Assembly (NCBI GenBank): GCA_013400975.1
Contig: WBMZ01011571.1
Location: 124,001 to 188,000 of the forward strand
DNA: 64,000 bases
Direction: 5' to 3'
Source: Atrichornis clamosus
Lineage: Eukaryota > Chordata > Aves > Passeriformes > Menuridae
The notes below the pieces were generated by a model, which ran no database searches, had not been told where the DNA came from, and saw only the letters and a program-made list of their open reading frames with translations. Shown one piece after another: positions 1 to 11,042 of this stretch (the stretch's first letter is position 1; each line of letters begins with the position of its first letter). The translations under genes and the position numbers were made by a program.

Positions 1-5
1 TGAAA

Positions 6-220
6 TTAAACAGCATGAAGGGTGTTGAAGATATGGCAAGGGAAACTCAAAACAGTGTGGGAGAGAGACAAGGTTCTTAGACTTTCCAGGCTCTCCAAAC
101 AGCCGTGCAGTGTGACCCACTGTGTGCCAAATCCACACAGCAGCATGTGCAGCTTGTCTTCATCGTTGCAGAGCAGTCGGTGAGCCAACAGGTTGATGCA
201 GTGTAAGATGGAAGAGGACC
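6..220 (-). CDS. candidate exon of an unidentified gene, possibly a terminal exon
   Basis: On the minus strand a pyrimidine-rich tract ending in CCCCAG (plus positions 221-226) looks like a splice acceptor. It is followed by about 70 open codons ending in TAA at the left edge. The peptide includes the stretches LLAHRLLCNDEDKLHMLL and GFGTQWVTLHGC. Many codons end in G or C (CTG, CAC, AAC, GGC), unlike the AT-rich surroundings, which supports coding DNA. The acceptor would split a codon after its first base. I see no strong GT donor inside, so it is either a last exon or its donor is weak. I do not recognise the protein. A processed pseudogene or chance open frame remains possible. The identity and the terminal-exon idea are inference. 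Confidence 0.3.
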
Positions 221-293
221 CTGGGGAAAGGTTCAGGATCAAAATTACAGTTAAACAGCAATGGTTTTTTGCTGCTGACTGCATTCCTTCCAT

Positions 294-1526
294 CTGTTGT
301 TGTTTCTGGCTTTTAATTTTAAATATAGTTGCATTAACTTCTGATGAGATAATAGTTGGTCCATCTCCAGACAGATATTCTGGGATGATATCTTTTGTTT
401 CTGTTGACTCACAACTCTATTTTTCACAGGAGAATGTGAGGATGGCAGATTACCAACTTGGTAACATATATTTCAGTGCAAGCTCTGATTTTTGTCCTTA
501 TTGCTATAATTATTGAAGGAAACAAGGGTTTAAATTACACACAGTTTATTATGGAGACTTAAAGCACCAGTTCTTCTGGACTATTTATCTTTCTCATTTT
601 GCTTGAGGCTGTGATGTAAAGAAGATAGCAGTCTTACATTAGATTAGCTAGACAGATCCATGTATACAACTCCGTGTAGAATAAGACTGACTATGCAGCT
701 CAATCTTGATGGGATTTTTTATGAATATATATACCTTTTCTCTTCTTGTTAATTTTCATAAAGAAACTACACTTTCTTTGCAAACCATATTTATATTTCC
801 ACAACAAAACAAGTAAAACAAAGGAGATTACAGAGGGAAAGGAAGTTGAAACTAAGTTTCAGTCAAATGATATAGGTTGTACAGCCTTGTATTATTTCTC
901 CCACTTCAGATTTTCTATTTACAAGTTTGTTTCCTTTTCTAGTCTAGAACTCTAAGTGTCCTACTTAGGGAATGGAAACAGAAAAAAAATCATCAAAAAG
1001 CAGCTCATCTTGGTCAGTTGTTACTTGTTTATAAAATTAGATTAATTGCCCTTTGGATACATGACTTTCAACAGCATTTCGTACCAGAACGAAAAACTTT
1101 TTGTCTTAGATTAGTCATTGAAATTTTAGAAAGTTCAGGTTATAAAGAAAGGTTTTTGTTTAGGAAGACTAAACACTCATGAATAATATAGGAAACGACC
1201 AGGCAAATTTTCTATACTCTTTTCTTCCAGATTTTGAAAAGAATTTTCTCTAAAATTGAAACAGAAAATTGCCGTCCATAGTCATAACATAATGTCTTTT
1301 GCAACTCATGATATTTCCTGCCTCTGTATGAATAGTACTACTGGAAACTCTGGTTGTAGAGGTCTAGACAGCTGTTGATTTTTGGCAGCTCATTTTCTAT
1401 CAAATAATATTAAGTGACATCAGCATTCCATATCCTACCAATTCAGATTTTATTCAAAGTATTCCGAAGTAAAAGTATTTTACTCCAGTGTTAAGCTCTT
1501 GGGCCTTCTGGTCCCTCAGACTCATC
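294..1526. other. AT-rich non-coding DNA
   Basis: I see only short chance open frames, no recognised repeat and no splice-bounded coding segment. If the candidate exon to the left is real, this would be the intron just upstream of it. Confidence 0.5.
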
Positions 1527-1552
1527 ATTTATTTATTTATTTATTTATTTAT
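1527..1552. repeat. (ATTT)n microsatellite
   Basis: Six and a half uninterrupted copies of the tetranucleotide ATTT are visible. It is a simple sequence repeat in non-coding DNA and is likely to vary in length between individuals. Confidence 0.95.
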
Positions 1553-2373
1553 CATGGGTTAAAAATTAGTTGGATTTATGTTGCTAGATAGTTGTAAAAC
1601 ATGCCATCAACTATTAAAGGAATTCCTGAAATCCAAACCAGATATGAATTAGACTTTTGTGAGACAGATGCCAGCCTCGCCCATCTGCTGCTCACAGGAA
1701 CCTCTGCAGCCCATATGCTGCCATGGCAGTCCTGTGGGCTTTCCTACCAGCTATCACAGCAAAGCAAACTTTTCTCCTCCTAGGCAAAGGTGATGAGTAG
1801 GGCACCAGTCAACAAAATCCATGGGTTCTACCTATGAAAATATGTGCTAAAATCTGGCCTTTAGTTTACCAAAGAGGGTTTTGCACTCCAACTGTAAATT
1901 CCAGAGTGGCAGTCGTTGCAGAAGATTTCCAAATTATCTATCTGCTTCAAGACTGGTCTTTGCCTTCTTTTTCTCCTTATGGGTGCTGGATTTTGGAGAC
2001 AGAAACTCCATCTCCTAAAAGGCAAGGCTGTAGGTTCAACTATTGCTTTTAAGACTTATAATTTTACTTTTTATGTTCTTGTTATGATTGAGATTTTGTA
2101 CAATATTTGAAGCAAAAAGACAAAAAGTTTGCCTGCAACATCAACAGAGGGCAAGCAATGATGCACAAGTACAAATTAAAAATAAAGGTAATAGAGAGCT
2201 ATGACTTCTGGCTGGTTTCATACTTATATATGTGGAAAGTCATTAAAAATTATCCTTCAATAAAAAAGAGTATCACCCATTTCCATGGCATAAATATCAG
2301 TCTATTTTTACTACCTTCTCTGACCAATGTTGTGTGGCATTTGACCTACCTAGAAGCAGAGGAAGAGTCAATT
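1553..2373. other. non-coding DNA, no gene seen
   Basis: Short overlapping open frames of 60-89 codons occur here, but none has a recognisable domain, coding-like codon bias or convincing splice signals. A slightly GC-richer patch around 1670-1760 is not a repeat I can name. Confidence 0.5.
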
Positions 2374-2530
2374 TAAGCAAGTGATCTAACCTCTTAAGGA
2401 CAAGGCCAAGCAGCCGAGAAGGGGACACCTCTTTCTAAAGGGTTCACTACCTGTCTGTAAAATATGAATATGCAGATAATGATCCCATTTCTTTTCTAAT
2501 CTAAGTTGTTGCCTACTTAAGCATATAAAA
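2374..2530 (+). mobile_element. probable MIR-type SINE relic, interrupted
   Basis: The block GCAAGTGATCTAACCTCTT (2377-2395) matches the MIR segment that runs as CAAGTCACTTAACCTCT. About 60 bases later, CTGTAAAATATGAATATG (2455-2472) followed by CAGATAATGAT matches the MIR segment around CTGTAAAATGGGGATAATAAT. The order and strand of the two blocks are right. The spacer is longer than in the MIR consensus, which implies an insertion or divergence. The copy is inactive and heavily worn. Confidence 0.4.
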
Positions 2531-5500
2531 AGATACTCGTCTGTTGAAACAAATTTCTTTGTCCACAGAGATATTGATATTTAAATATTTTTTTTTGTTC
2601 TCATGCTTTTCTTGCTGCTTCAAATTTGGTGCATCCCACAAGTAGTTTTCAAGTCAAATTAAAATAAAGGTCTGGTATAACACGAAAGATATTTCAATCC
2701 TTACGTTTAATTGCAAAGGAAAGACAAAAAAATCCAAAACAAAAATAACATTTAAAAAAGATCTGAATTGGTTTACAGGGGATTAATCAACAACTGAACA
2801 AAATGCTATCATCTGACAGTAGCTAAAGTCTAGATTTTAGCAAGTATTAAAAACTTTTCACAAGTGTTACCTTGAATAAAACTTTCATCTACTTGAAAAC
2901 ATTTATTCACTTTCATGTGGAAAATATTTACAGAAATGTTAATTTCAGAAATATTTGCTACATAAAATAGAATTTTTTTGCTTGGAGTTCATCTAGTCAT
3001 GGAGCAAAAACATATCACTGGGGTGACACAATTCTCTGTTCAAACAGTGAGTTACCATGAGCAATATTTAAATCATTCATGAACCAAACAGAAGTTGAAA
3101 TTCATTTTCATAAAGTTTTGACATAAATTTATAAACAATGAAGTAACTCACTCTGATCAAAGGTAGATAAAGATCATCCAAGCTGCTGTAAAATTATGCC
3201 TGTGATTAGGAAAAGGAAAAACCAACAGTGACTAAGGGAGTAAAATATAACATTAGATGACATTTTTAACTCCTGACTGCCAATCTCCTACTCAAATAAT
3301 GCAGAGCTAGAATCACACGTAGGATAACACATTCAGGACACTCGTAAGTTCTCACATGAACCAAAGCTGATCCTGAAAATTGTTTACTTTTAATAGAATT
3401 TATGTAGTAGAAAACAGTTCAGAATGTCACAACAGAGTCAGTTAAAAGTTTACTGGTTTTCAGCCTAAGAGTATTAATAGCCAGAGTTATTCCATTTATC
3501 ACTTTCTAACAACAGCTGCTGAGTTCTTTCCCATGGGACCAATAAAATGCACTCTTCACTCCATTTTACTAGAAAAAAAAATTCTAAGTGCCTTGAAATG
3601 TTTTTGTGGAAAGAAATCTGTCTTGTATTTACAATATATTTCAAGAAAAAACATTGTAACAAGAATTTTTTAGCAGCCTTAGGTGAATAGCTCGACAGAG
3701 GCCAACGTGGGTGGGATGATTACAGCAAATACACAGTTGCTGTCACATGATTGATCCTGTACACACCATAATTATACTGCAGCACAGGAAGCTAATGCCC
3801 CCTTAACTGTCTTGATAAATCCAGGTCTTGTCACCTCCATCAGTGACAAAGTAGGATAACAGTACAGTTTGTTAAACTTCTGACCTTTCCTAAGGATGCC
3901 AAAGTACTTTTGTGATGTCCAAGCCATTTAGATTGAACAGAAATGGGGTCATCAATCATCTTAAATTGACCATGCAACAGTCTCAGGTTAGTAATGTGCC
4001 CATCAAAGTTGTCTTGACACAGAAATGATGTGTGAACAGTCTACTAACTATCCGTTTGAGACCTGCTTTGCCACAGGTCACACCCATGCAGGTTTTTTTA
4101 AATCGAGGAAATAATTCTATTATTTTAATTGATTCAAAACAAGCTGAAGAGTTAAGAGAATTTAGAGGATAGTACTGGCAATGAAAAGTATTACAGATTA
4201 TTTCCCTGTCCATCATAAGACTATAAAATAGTTGCAGTTCAACTACTGAGTGTTCATGAAAGACTGCATTTCATAGACCTAATTTGGTAGGACAGTACTT
4301 GGGACAAATCATGTTTTATGTAAGCATGAAATATGGCTTATGGTCTTAATTTAAGAAAAATTGGTTCATTTTGGCACTATGCAAGGGCAGATTCAGTGGC
4401 TTCTACACTGACGTTGTTTTTCCCACAGATTAGATTTAGTAACTGTGTGGTCAAAGACTCAATTGCACAGTACAATATTAGTAAAATACCATCCCAATAT
4501 TATTTTTGCAAATATGTGATTGCTATCAGATATATTCTTTGCAACTCTACTAAAGTTATTTCAAATTCCCAGACAGTTAATTAAGGATAATATAATCACA
4601 TGCTGTTTTCCTATATAATCCTTTGGTTAATATGATCTCAATGAAGTCCCATAGGACAGTGAATAACCTTCTGAATAAACTTTTTATGTGAAATTTACAT
4701 CTATTCAAGGCTCATAAATCAAAATAGTTTTCTGGAGTGGTTTAATATATGAAAATTAATATAATATTGAGTTTTTCCCCACTTCATTTCAAATAGTGTG
4801 TGGGTGATATGGAAAAAAATAAATGTAAATAACATAAAATTGAAACTAAATCAGAAATTTTTTAAATATTAATGTTTTTTATCATATTAAATGAGTATTT
4901 GTGTACATGGAATATGTTAAAAGAGTAGTCTGTTATTTTAGTGTCTTTCCCTCTTATTTATGAAAAGATAACAATTTCTTCCTAGTCATTCATTTTCAAA
5001 TACTCTGTCAACTAAAAAGAATACATTTTTCTTGTCAAATATTTTGTAGACAGTGTCAGTATTCATACTGCAATAATCTGAGATTGGCCAGAGCAGTCAT
5101 ATGGTCTTGTTTCTGTTTGGTGGGTGGATGCATACAAAAGCATCATTATTGTCACTACTTGGTTTCTGCAATTAGTCACAGACAAGGATCTGGAAGCTGC
5201 CTTCTAGAAGTATTACAGCCAGTAAAATTCAGATGCAGTAGAAAATACAAGTCCAATGGATGAGAGCGGCATTAAGGAAACCACATTAAAATCTCTTTTG
5301 AGTGGTACAAATCATAAAAAAATAATGAATAATGTAGGCCATGTAGGTGCTTGTCACCTTCAGTGTTAATGGAGCAAAGAAGGAGAGAGAGTAAAAATTT
5401 AACACCTCTCTCCTAATAGTAGAAGTTACATAGGAAATGCCTCACAAAGAAGTGAATATTAACCTCTACTACATATTTTTGCAAGAAATCAGATTTCCAC

Positions 5501-8159
5501 TGATCCCAGAAATTTTAGATTTTTGAAATTAATCTAGAAAAGAAAAAGAAGGAAATATTGATGTATTCCATCATAATCAAGAAGAGAGAATTACTCATAA
5601 TGTACTTTAGGTTCAATTTTCTCCCCTTCTTAATATACAGACAGATCTCAAGAGAGACTAAAAGGGATTGATGCTGATTTTCCCCTAAATAAATCGAGAG
5701 CTGGACAAGATGAGGTGATGAAATATGTTTACCTTTAATGGAGGCCTTCCGTGGTGCACAACACACCAATGCCCACAGAAGATGCACGCGTGACATAGAG
5801 TAGTACAGCTTTTTATAAGTTTATCGTATTATCATAACAAACAAGACTCTCCAATTAGGAATACAGATGATGAAATAATTGACATGAACCTCCAGTTAGC
5901 TCATCTCTCTCAGAGATGAAAGCGCCATGAGAAAGTTTTCAGGAAGGTATTAATTGTTATGAGAAAAAGGGTGTTAGTTGTGTCTCTCCTCACCAATTGT
6001 TATGAGAAATATCTCTGGAAGACACCTGATGTTTATGAGAGAATATATTGGGATGGTGTCTTGTCCTTGGTTCCCAGAAGAGACTTAGACCAGGCATGGC
6101 CCTCAGGAATCTGTTTACTTAAAAGAAAAATACTGAGGGTCTGAAGTTAAGAAATTATAACTATATAGTAACATATGAATATATATATGTATGTATGAAG
6201 AATAAAAGCAAAAATCATTTTGGCATCAGGATCATCTTCTGAAGAACACTAAAAACCCATCCCTGGTATGGTAGACTGAAATCAAGTCCTTACTGGGCCA
6301 GATGAAGCAAACATTTCAAAAAGGTTATCCCCCTCCACTGGTTAAATTGTCCATCTGGACTGAATTATGTTCTAGTGTTAACTCTAGACCAAAGCCCCCA
6401 TAACTTTCAGAAAAGTTATGACATTTCCTCCAAAGAGACACGTCTTTGAGTAATCACTAATTTCTGACAGCAAAATATGTTGTCTCAAACAACTTCAGGT
6501 ATTAGTGTTTTCCTTCAGGATTAGGTACTTCAATCAGTTTATGGTGGATTTTTGTTTGGTAGCTTTGATCTTTTTTTTTCCATAGTGCATAATAAAATAG
6601 TGCTACTCTAAAACTGGAGACAATACTTTTTAATTTTCAGGTATTATAATTAAAAGACTAGCTGTGCTATTAAAATTTTCTGGCATGCTAACACCTTTTG
6701 TAGTGATAAAGCCTTGAGTTGATCATGACAGAGACAATTTATAACAAAAAGGTGAGGCTTAAAACATAATCAGCTTTGATTACTTTGTTCTGATCAGATT
6801 TGCTATGTGGAATGTTACACTGCTCACTTATCTGCTCTGAGAGGAGGACTCCACAAAAAAAGAAAACCGACAAACAAAAACAAATATGCATCTTGCATTC
6901 AAAAGAGCAATTCCCAGAATCAGGTCTCAATTAAAGCAAATGGACACAGTCAAAAGACCGTGTGAGTGAGAATTAAATTTATTATTTAAGGAAAGGAGGT
7001 AAAAAAAGTTCAAAGAAACAAGAAAATAAGTAACAATAAAGACAAAACTGTGATGAAAATTTTAAAAAAAGGAAAAATCAATATCTTTTTCTGTAATTTG
7101 TATGAAAACAGCATTTCTCTCAATGGTTCTGAAATCAGTTCTGCTCCAGGGAAGGTCTCACTGCATGCTATACCTCAATCCCTTAACCCATGACTAAATA
7201 CAGTTTTTCAAAGGAAAAAAAATAACAGATTGCCTCCTCGAGGGCCCTGAAATGAAGGAGATGAATCTTTATGCTTTTCTTCCTGTGTAGTGGTTTGTGT
7301 GCTGATTGAAGCAGACATGAGGAAATTGGACCAAATGGTGAAGTTAAATCCATTAGCAAAATGACCATGTGAAGAAAAAAAAGGCCAGAACTTTAACAGT
7401 TTGTTCAAGAAGAAAATGTACAACCAGGACAATTAACTCCCTTGTGAGTTATTATTCTACTAAGCATTTGTTAAACTTTCACCATATGTAGAAACTTGGC
7501 ACATGTTCCAACTTATCTTCAGAAATTATTTAACAAGTGTAGTCCTAAAACATCATATATTTGGAATTATATCTGTCTGATAAATAGAGCTGATTTAACA
7601 GAAAACTACATTCTTTGACATGGATTTCTTTGAGAGCCACAGTATCTTAAATGTAGTGCATGTCGTCATTTTCAACAGGAGAGATATTAAGGTACAGAAC
7701 CTACTTCAACAGACCTCGTTACTGAAAATATTCTGGAGAAAGAACTGAATTTCTGTTCATATATTTCCAGAATTACATCCATAAATCTAGAAATCTATTT
7801 CTAGAATTAAATGATATAGCTGCTGAGGTGAGAAGAGACTCATAAATGCTATATATTGCCTCACAGTAGCTTATCTTCTCCAAAGCAGGAAACGTTCAGC
7901 AGTTGGAAGTAGCAGGTGCTGGTCCCTTGGGGAGCAGGCTCATGTATCGGCATGAAGGAAGTCACTGACAGTGGACTATGCAAAGTCCAGTCTGGGTTGT
8001 GAGGGTAAAGTTGTTGATGGAATACTCTTTATCAGGCTTGCAACATGAACATTGTCTAAGAGAACTATACAATAGTAAACAAAATGTTTAGGATCCAGAC
8101 ACATGAGTGAATAAAAAGCTTTTTCGGTTGGGGGCAGGGGGTGGTTAAAAGATAATAAT
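2531..8159. other. long AT-rich non-coding stretch
   Basis: I see no supportable gene in these 5.6 kb. Open frames reach only about 90 codons and lack recognisable motifs. A 15-bp exact direct repeat (AATTGTTATGAGAAA at 5952 and 5995, 43 bp apart) is the only obvious local structure. A short alternating AT run lies near 6180-6196. Confidence 0.5.
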
Positions 8160-8540
8160 AGAGCATATGGATGCTATCTCTGGCATTCTAAAAAAGAGGT
8201 TGCCTCATCCTATAAGAAGAAGTAAGAATACCACTGGCAGACTGACTTTTGGTCCCCAAATGACTCTTGCTGTGGTTTTCCCCACTGTAACTTCATCAAC
8301 TCACTCTCATTGCCGCTACAACAGAAAGAGGCCTTGGTGCTCAACCGCAGCATTGACCACAGCATTGTCCACTCCTGTGATCACTCTTGGTCACCACTCT
8401 ATCAGCTGTAGAGCCCTGTGGAACCCATATCATTACAATGCCCTGAAGCGTGGCTGTGGTTGGTGCATGGAGCAGCTGATGTGGTGAGGAGAAATGCAGT
8501 TGCCACTGTCATTCTAGCAATGTAAGCAGCAGAGATGCAC
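8160..8540. other. unclassified GC-richer block, possible old retropseudogene or repeat
   Basis: Base composition rises clearly above the flanks from about 8240 to 8500. A 106-codon frame on the plus strand (8167-8487) and another partly open plus frame cross it. Neither translation resembles a family I know, and the second carries in-frame stops. Nothing matches CR1, MIR or LTR consensus features. It could be a decayed processed pseudogene, an old transposon fragment or a conserved element. This is an observation only. Confidence 0.3.
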
Positions 8541-10022
8541 TGCTAAAGAGCTCTTCAGGCTTGCTGGAAACCAAATCCAGCTTTGGTCAGAGACAAGGAC
8601 AGGAGATTTGCTATTCTTCTATCTGACGCTCTAGCACCCTGACAATGATTTTTGTTTGGGTGTTTGAGTTAGAATTTTTTGAGAGATTTGGGTAATTTTT
8701 AACAATTTATCCAGAAAATATACTTTGCTTAGTTATATCAGCTTTCTGCCTATCTGTTCTTCATTATATCGTACTGACACTTAATAGATAATTCACAAAG
8801 AAATTGAGTCCTTATGAATCTAGTGAAAATAGACATGCAAAAGAAGAGACACTGCCTATCTCACTAATGGGAAGGTTCTGCTAATTAACACTGTAAGATA
8901 CCAGAGAATCCATACGGGAGGAAGATATTAGAAATGAAACCCACAGAAAAATCCACAATCCTTAAATTAAGCTACTCTTGGAGCTACCTGTTATGTGAGA
9001 AATTTTGTGTTGCGGTTGGGTCATGGTGATGTTGACAGAAGCAGAGGCATTCCATTTTGCAGGATTTCTCTAGAACCTGATGCTTGACAGAACTACATTT
9101 TTTGGCAACTGGCAGTGTAAATGATCTCCTAACATGAGTTCACTCCATGCTGTCTCAGTCTTCTAACTAACAATTGCCATTAAAAAAATTAGGTGATTGC
9201 TAAGGCTGAGTGCAATGTGGTGTAAAACATCCTTGTTATTATATTGTTGATTTTGAGGTTACATCTTAAGACTTTGGCAACAGGCCTGATGTGTTACATA
9301 AACAAAATGTAGTATTCTTAAAAAATACATGCCTGTTGTAAGAATCAGCCTGTCAACATGTGAGCAAAAGTCAGGTAAGCATAATTCAAAAGTAACCTGA
9401 TCTATTGCACAGTAGTGCTGCACTATCCCACTGAATCTATGAAATACTATACTAGACGAAAAGAGGACCCACACACAATGAAAGAGGGGTATTTCATTGC
9501 ATTTACTATTTTTTTGAAGAGGATGTTGTGTCACGAATGTTTGATTGTGCATAGGGTCCCTAGAGAAGGTGATCTATACACAACAGACTGCCACACAGTA
9601 ACTTGTTTGTGTATCCACATCTAAAACATAAAATTACTGATGTTGTTCTTGCTGAAAAGAGGTACTTTCTGAGAAAGTTTTACCACATCCATCAAAGACT
9701 CAGCAAGACTGAAGTTCCCATGCTATTCTTTCAGTTCAAAAATGTTCTTTAATATTGTATAACCCTTATACCTGTGGCACCAAAGGGAGTAAGCATATTA
9801 CTTCTCTTTGCAGAAAGACTGCATGATGATTTTGTTTTCCTACAAAAGCACAGTTAATTTTACTATAGAAATTTATCGTTGACTTGCCTGTTATGTGAAT
9901 GCTTTCTTGTAGGCTTGGCATGCTTCACAGATCATCTTTACTGAGAAGTTTTTCATACAAGAGATTAAGTGGGTGAGTCATGAATTATAGGCCTTCACTC
10001 ACTCTAGTGTGATATGATTTCC
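8541..10022. other. non-coding DNA, no gene seen
   Basis: There is no recognised repeat or gene. Open frames on both strands around 9259-9624 overlap each other and have no recognisable protein features. Confidence 0.5.
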
Positions 10023-10098
10023 AGTTTTATTTGGAAGCATAGTTTTATTTGGAAGAAGAAATGGAAAGCACAGTTTTATTTGGAAGAAGAAATGGAAA
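10023..10098. repeat. small tandem duplication, 31-bp unit
   Basis: The 15-mer AGTTTTATTTGGAAG occurs three times, at 10023, 10041 and 10072. The last two lie in an exact 27-base match (10041-10067 and 10072-10098), giving a period of 31 bp. The first pair is spaced 18 bp. This looks like a recent replication-slippage duplication. The copies are near identical while the flanks are unique. Confidence 0.9.
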
Positions 10099-10433
10099 AA
10101 TGCATTCAAAAGGTGAGAAAATATCCTCTACATATCAAGTTAGACTGACTTTAATTTCAGAAAAAACCAAAAAAATTACAACAGAAGTATTCAAGCTCCA
10201 GTGGCAATATTCATGTATAGCGCCATACAGTTCTGAACCAAGCCATTATTACCAGCTGAGGCAGAGTAGAAACACTTTGAAGTATCTAATGTATATTGTT
10301 TCTAGTTAAGCATAATAGGTCCATTAGCAATATAATAAATAAATAAATAACCCAATAAAGAGAACTTACACAGGTTTTTGTTAGTTATCATAAGCCCTCC
10401 TGTCACAACCATATCAATGAAACTTGTAGTAGT
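10099..10433. other. non-coding DNA with short (AAAT)n
   Basis: An 86-codon open frame begins inside the tandem duplication and has no recognisable domain. A short run of about four AAAT units lies at 10334-10350. Nothing else is evident. Confidence 0.5.
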
Positions 10434-11042
10434 CATGGAATCATAACCATAGAATGAGAAAATGGCCTGGGTTGGAAGGGACCTGAAAAATCATCCAGAT
10501 CCAACCTCCCTGTCCAGGGCAGGGACACCTTCCACTAGACCCGGTTGCTCAGAGCCCCATTCAACCTAGCCTTGAACACCTCCAGGGATGGGGCATCCAC
10601 AATTTCTTAGGACAACCTGTTCCAGTGCCTCACCACCCTCACAGTAAATAATTTCTTCCTAATATCTAACCTAAACCTACTCTCCGTCAGTTTGCAGCCA
10701 TTCCCCCTTGTCCTGTAACTATACGTCCTTGTAAAAAGTCCCACTCCAGCTTCCTGGTAGATCTCCAGCCCTGTAGGTGTTCCAGTCTTCTGATCATCTT
10801 CATGAACTCCTCTGGACTCACTCCAACAGGTCTAAGTCCATCTTATGTTGGGGGCCCCAGAGCAGAATGCAGCACTCCAGTTGGGGTCTCACCAGAGTGG
10901 ATTAGAGGGGGAGAAGCACCTCCCTTGACCTGTTGGTCACGTTGCTTTTGATGCTTTTTGACGTCTTTCTGGGTCAAATGCACACTGCCAGGTCATGTTG
11001 AGCTTCACATCAACCAACACCCCCAAGTCTTTCTCCAGTTCA
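10434..11042 (-). mobile_element. CR1 LINE, 3' end, 5'-truncated
   Basis: The left end carries the reverse complement of the CR1 3' terminal repeat (GGAATCATAACCATAGAAT). It is followed by the typical avian CR1 3' region in reverse: GGGTTGGAAGGGACCT, TCCAACCTCCCTGTCCAG, CCAGGGATGGGGCATCCAC, GTTCCAGTGCCTCACCACC and the GCAGCACTCCAGTTGGGGTCTC block. The element is about 0.6 kb against a full length of roughly 4.5 kb, so it is 5'-truncated, as most CR1 copies are. No reverse-transcriptase motif remains. CR1 inserts without obvious target-site duplication, and none is seen. Its good match to consensus suggests moderate age. Confidence 0.95.

Noticed and set aside
8129..8145. G-rich stretch near GGGGGCAGGGGGTGG considered as a G-quadruplex
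   Set aside because: It has only two runs of three or more G, so it does not form a canonical motif.
8167..8487. 106-codon plus-strand open frame
   Set aside because: No recognisable domain, no splice context, and a competing partly open frame. Kept only as an unclassified GC-richer block.
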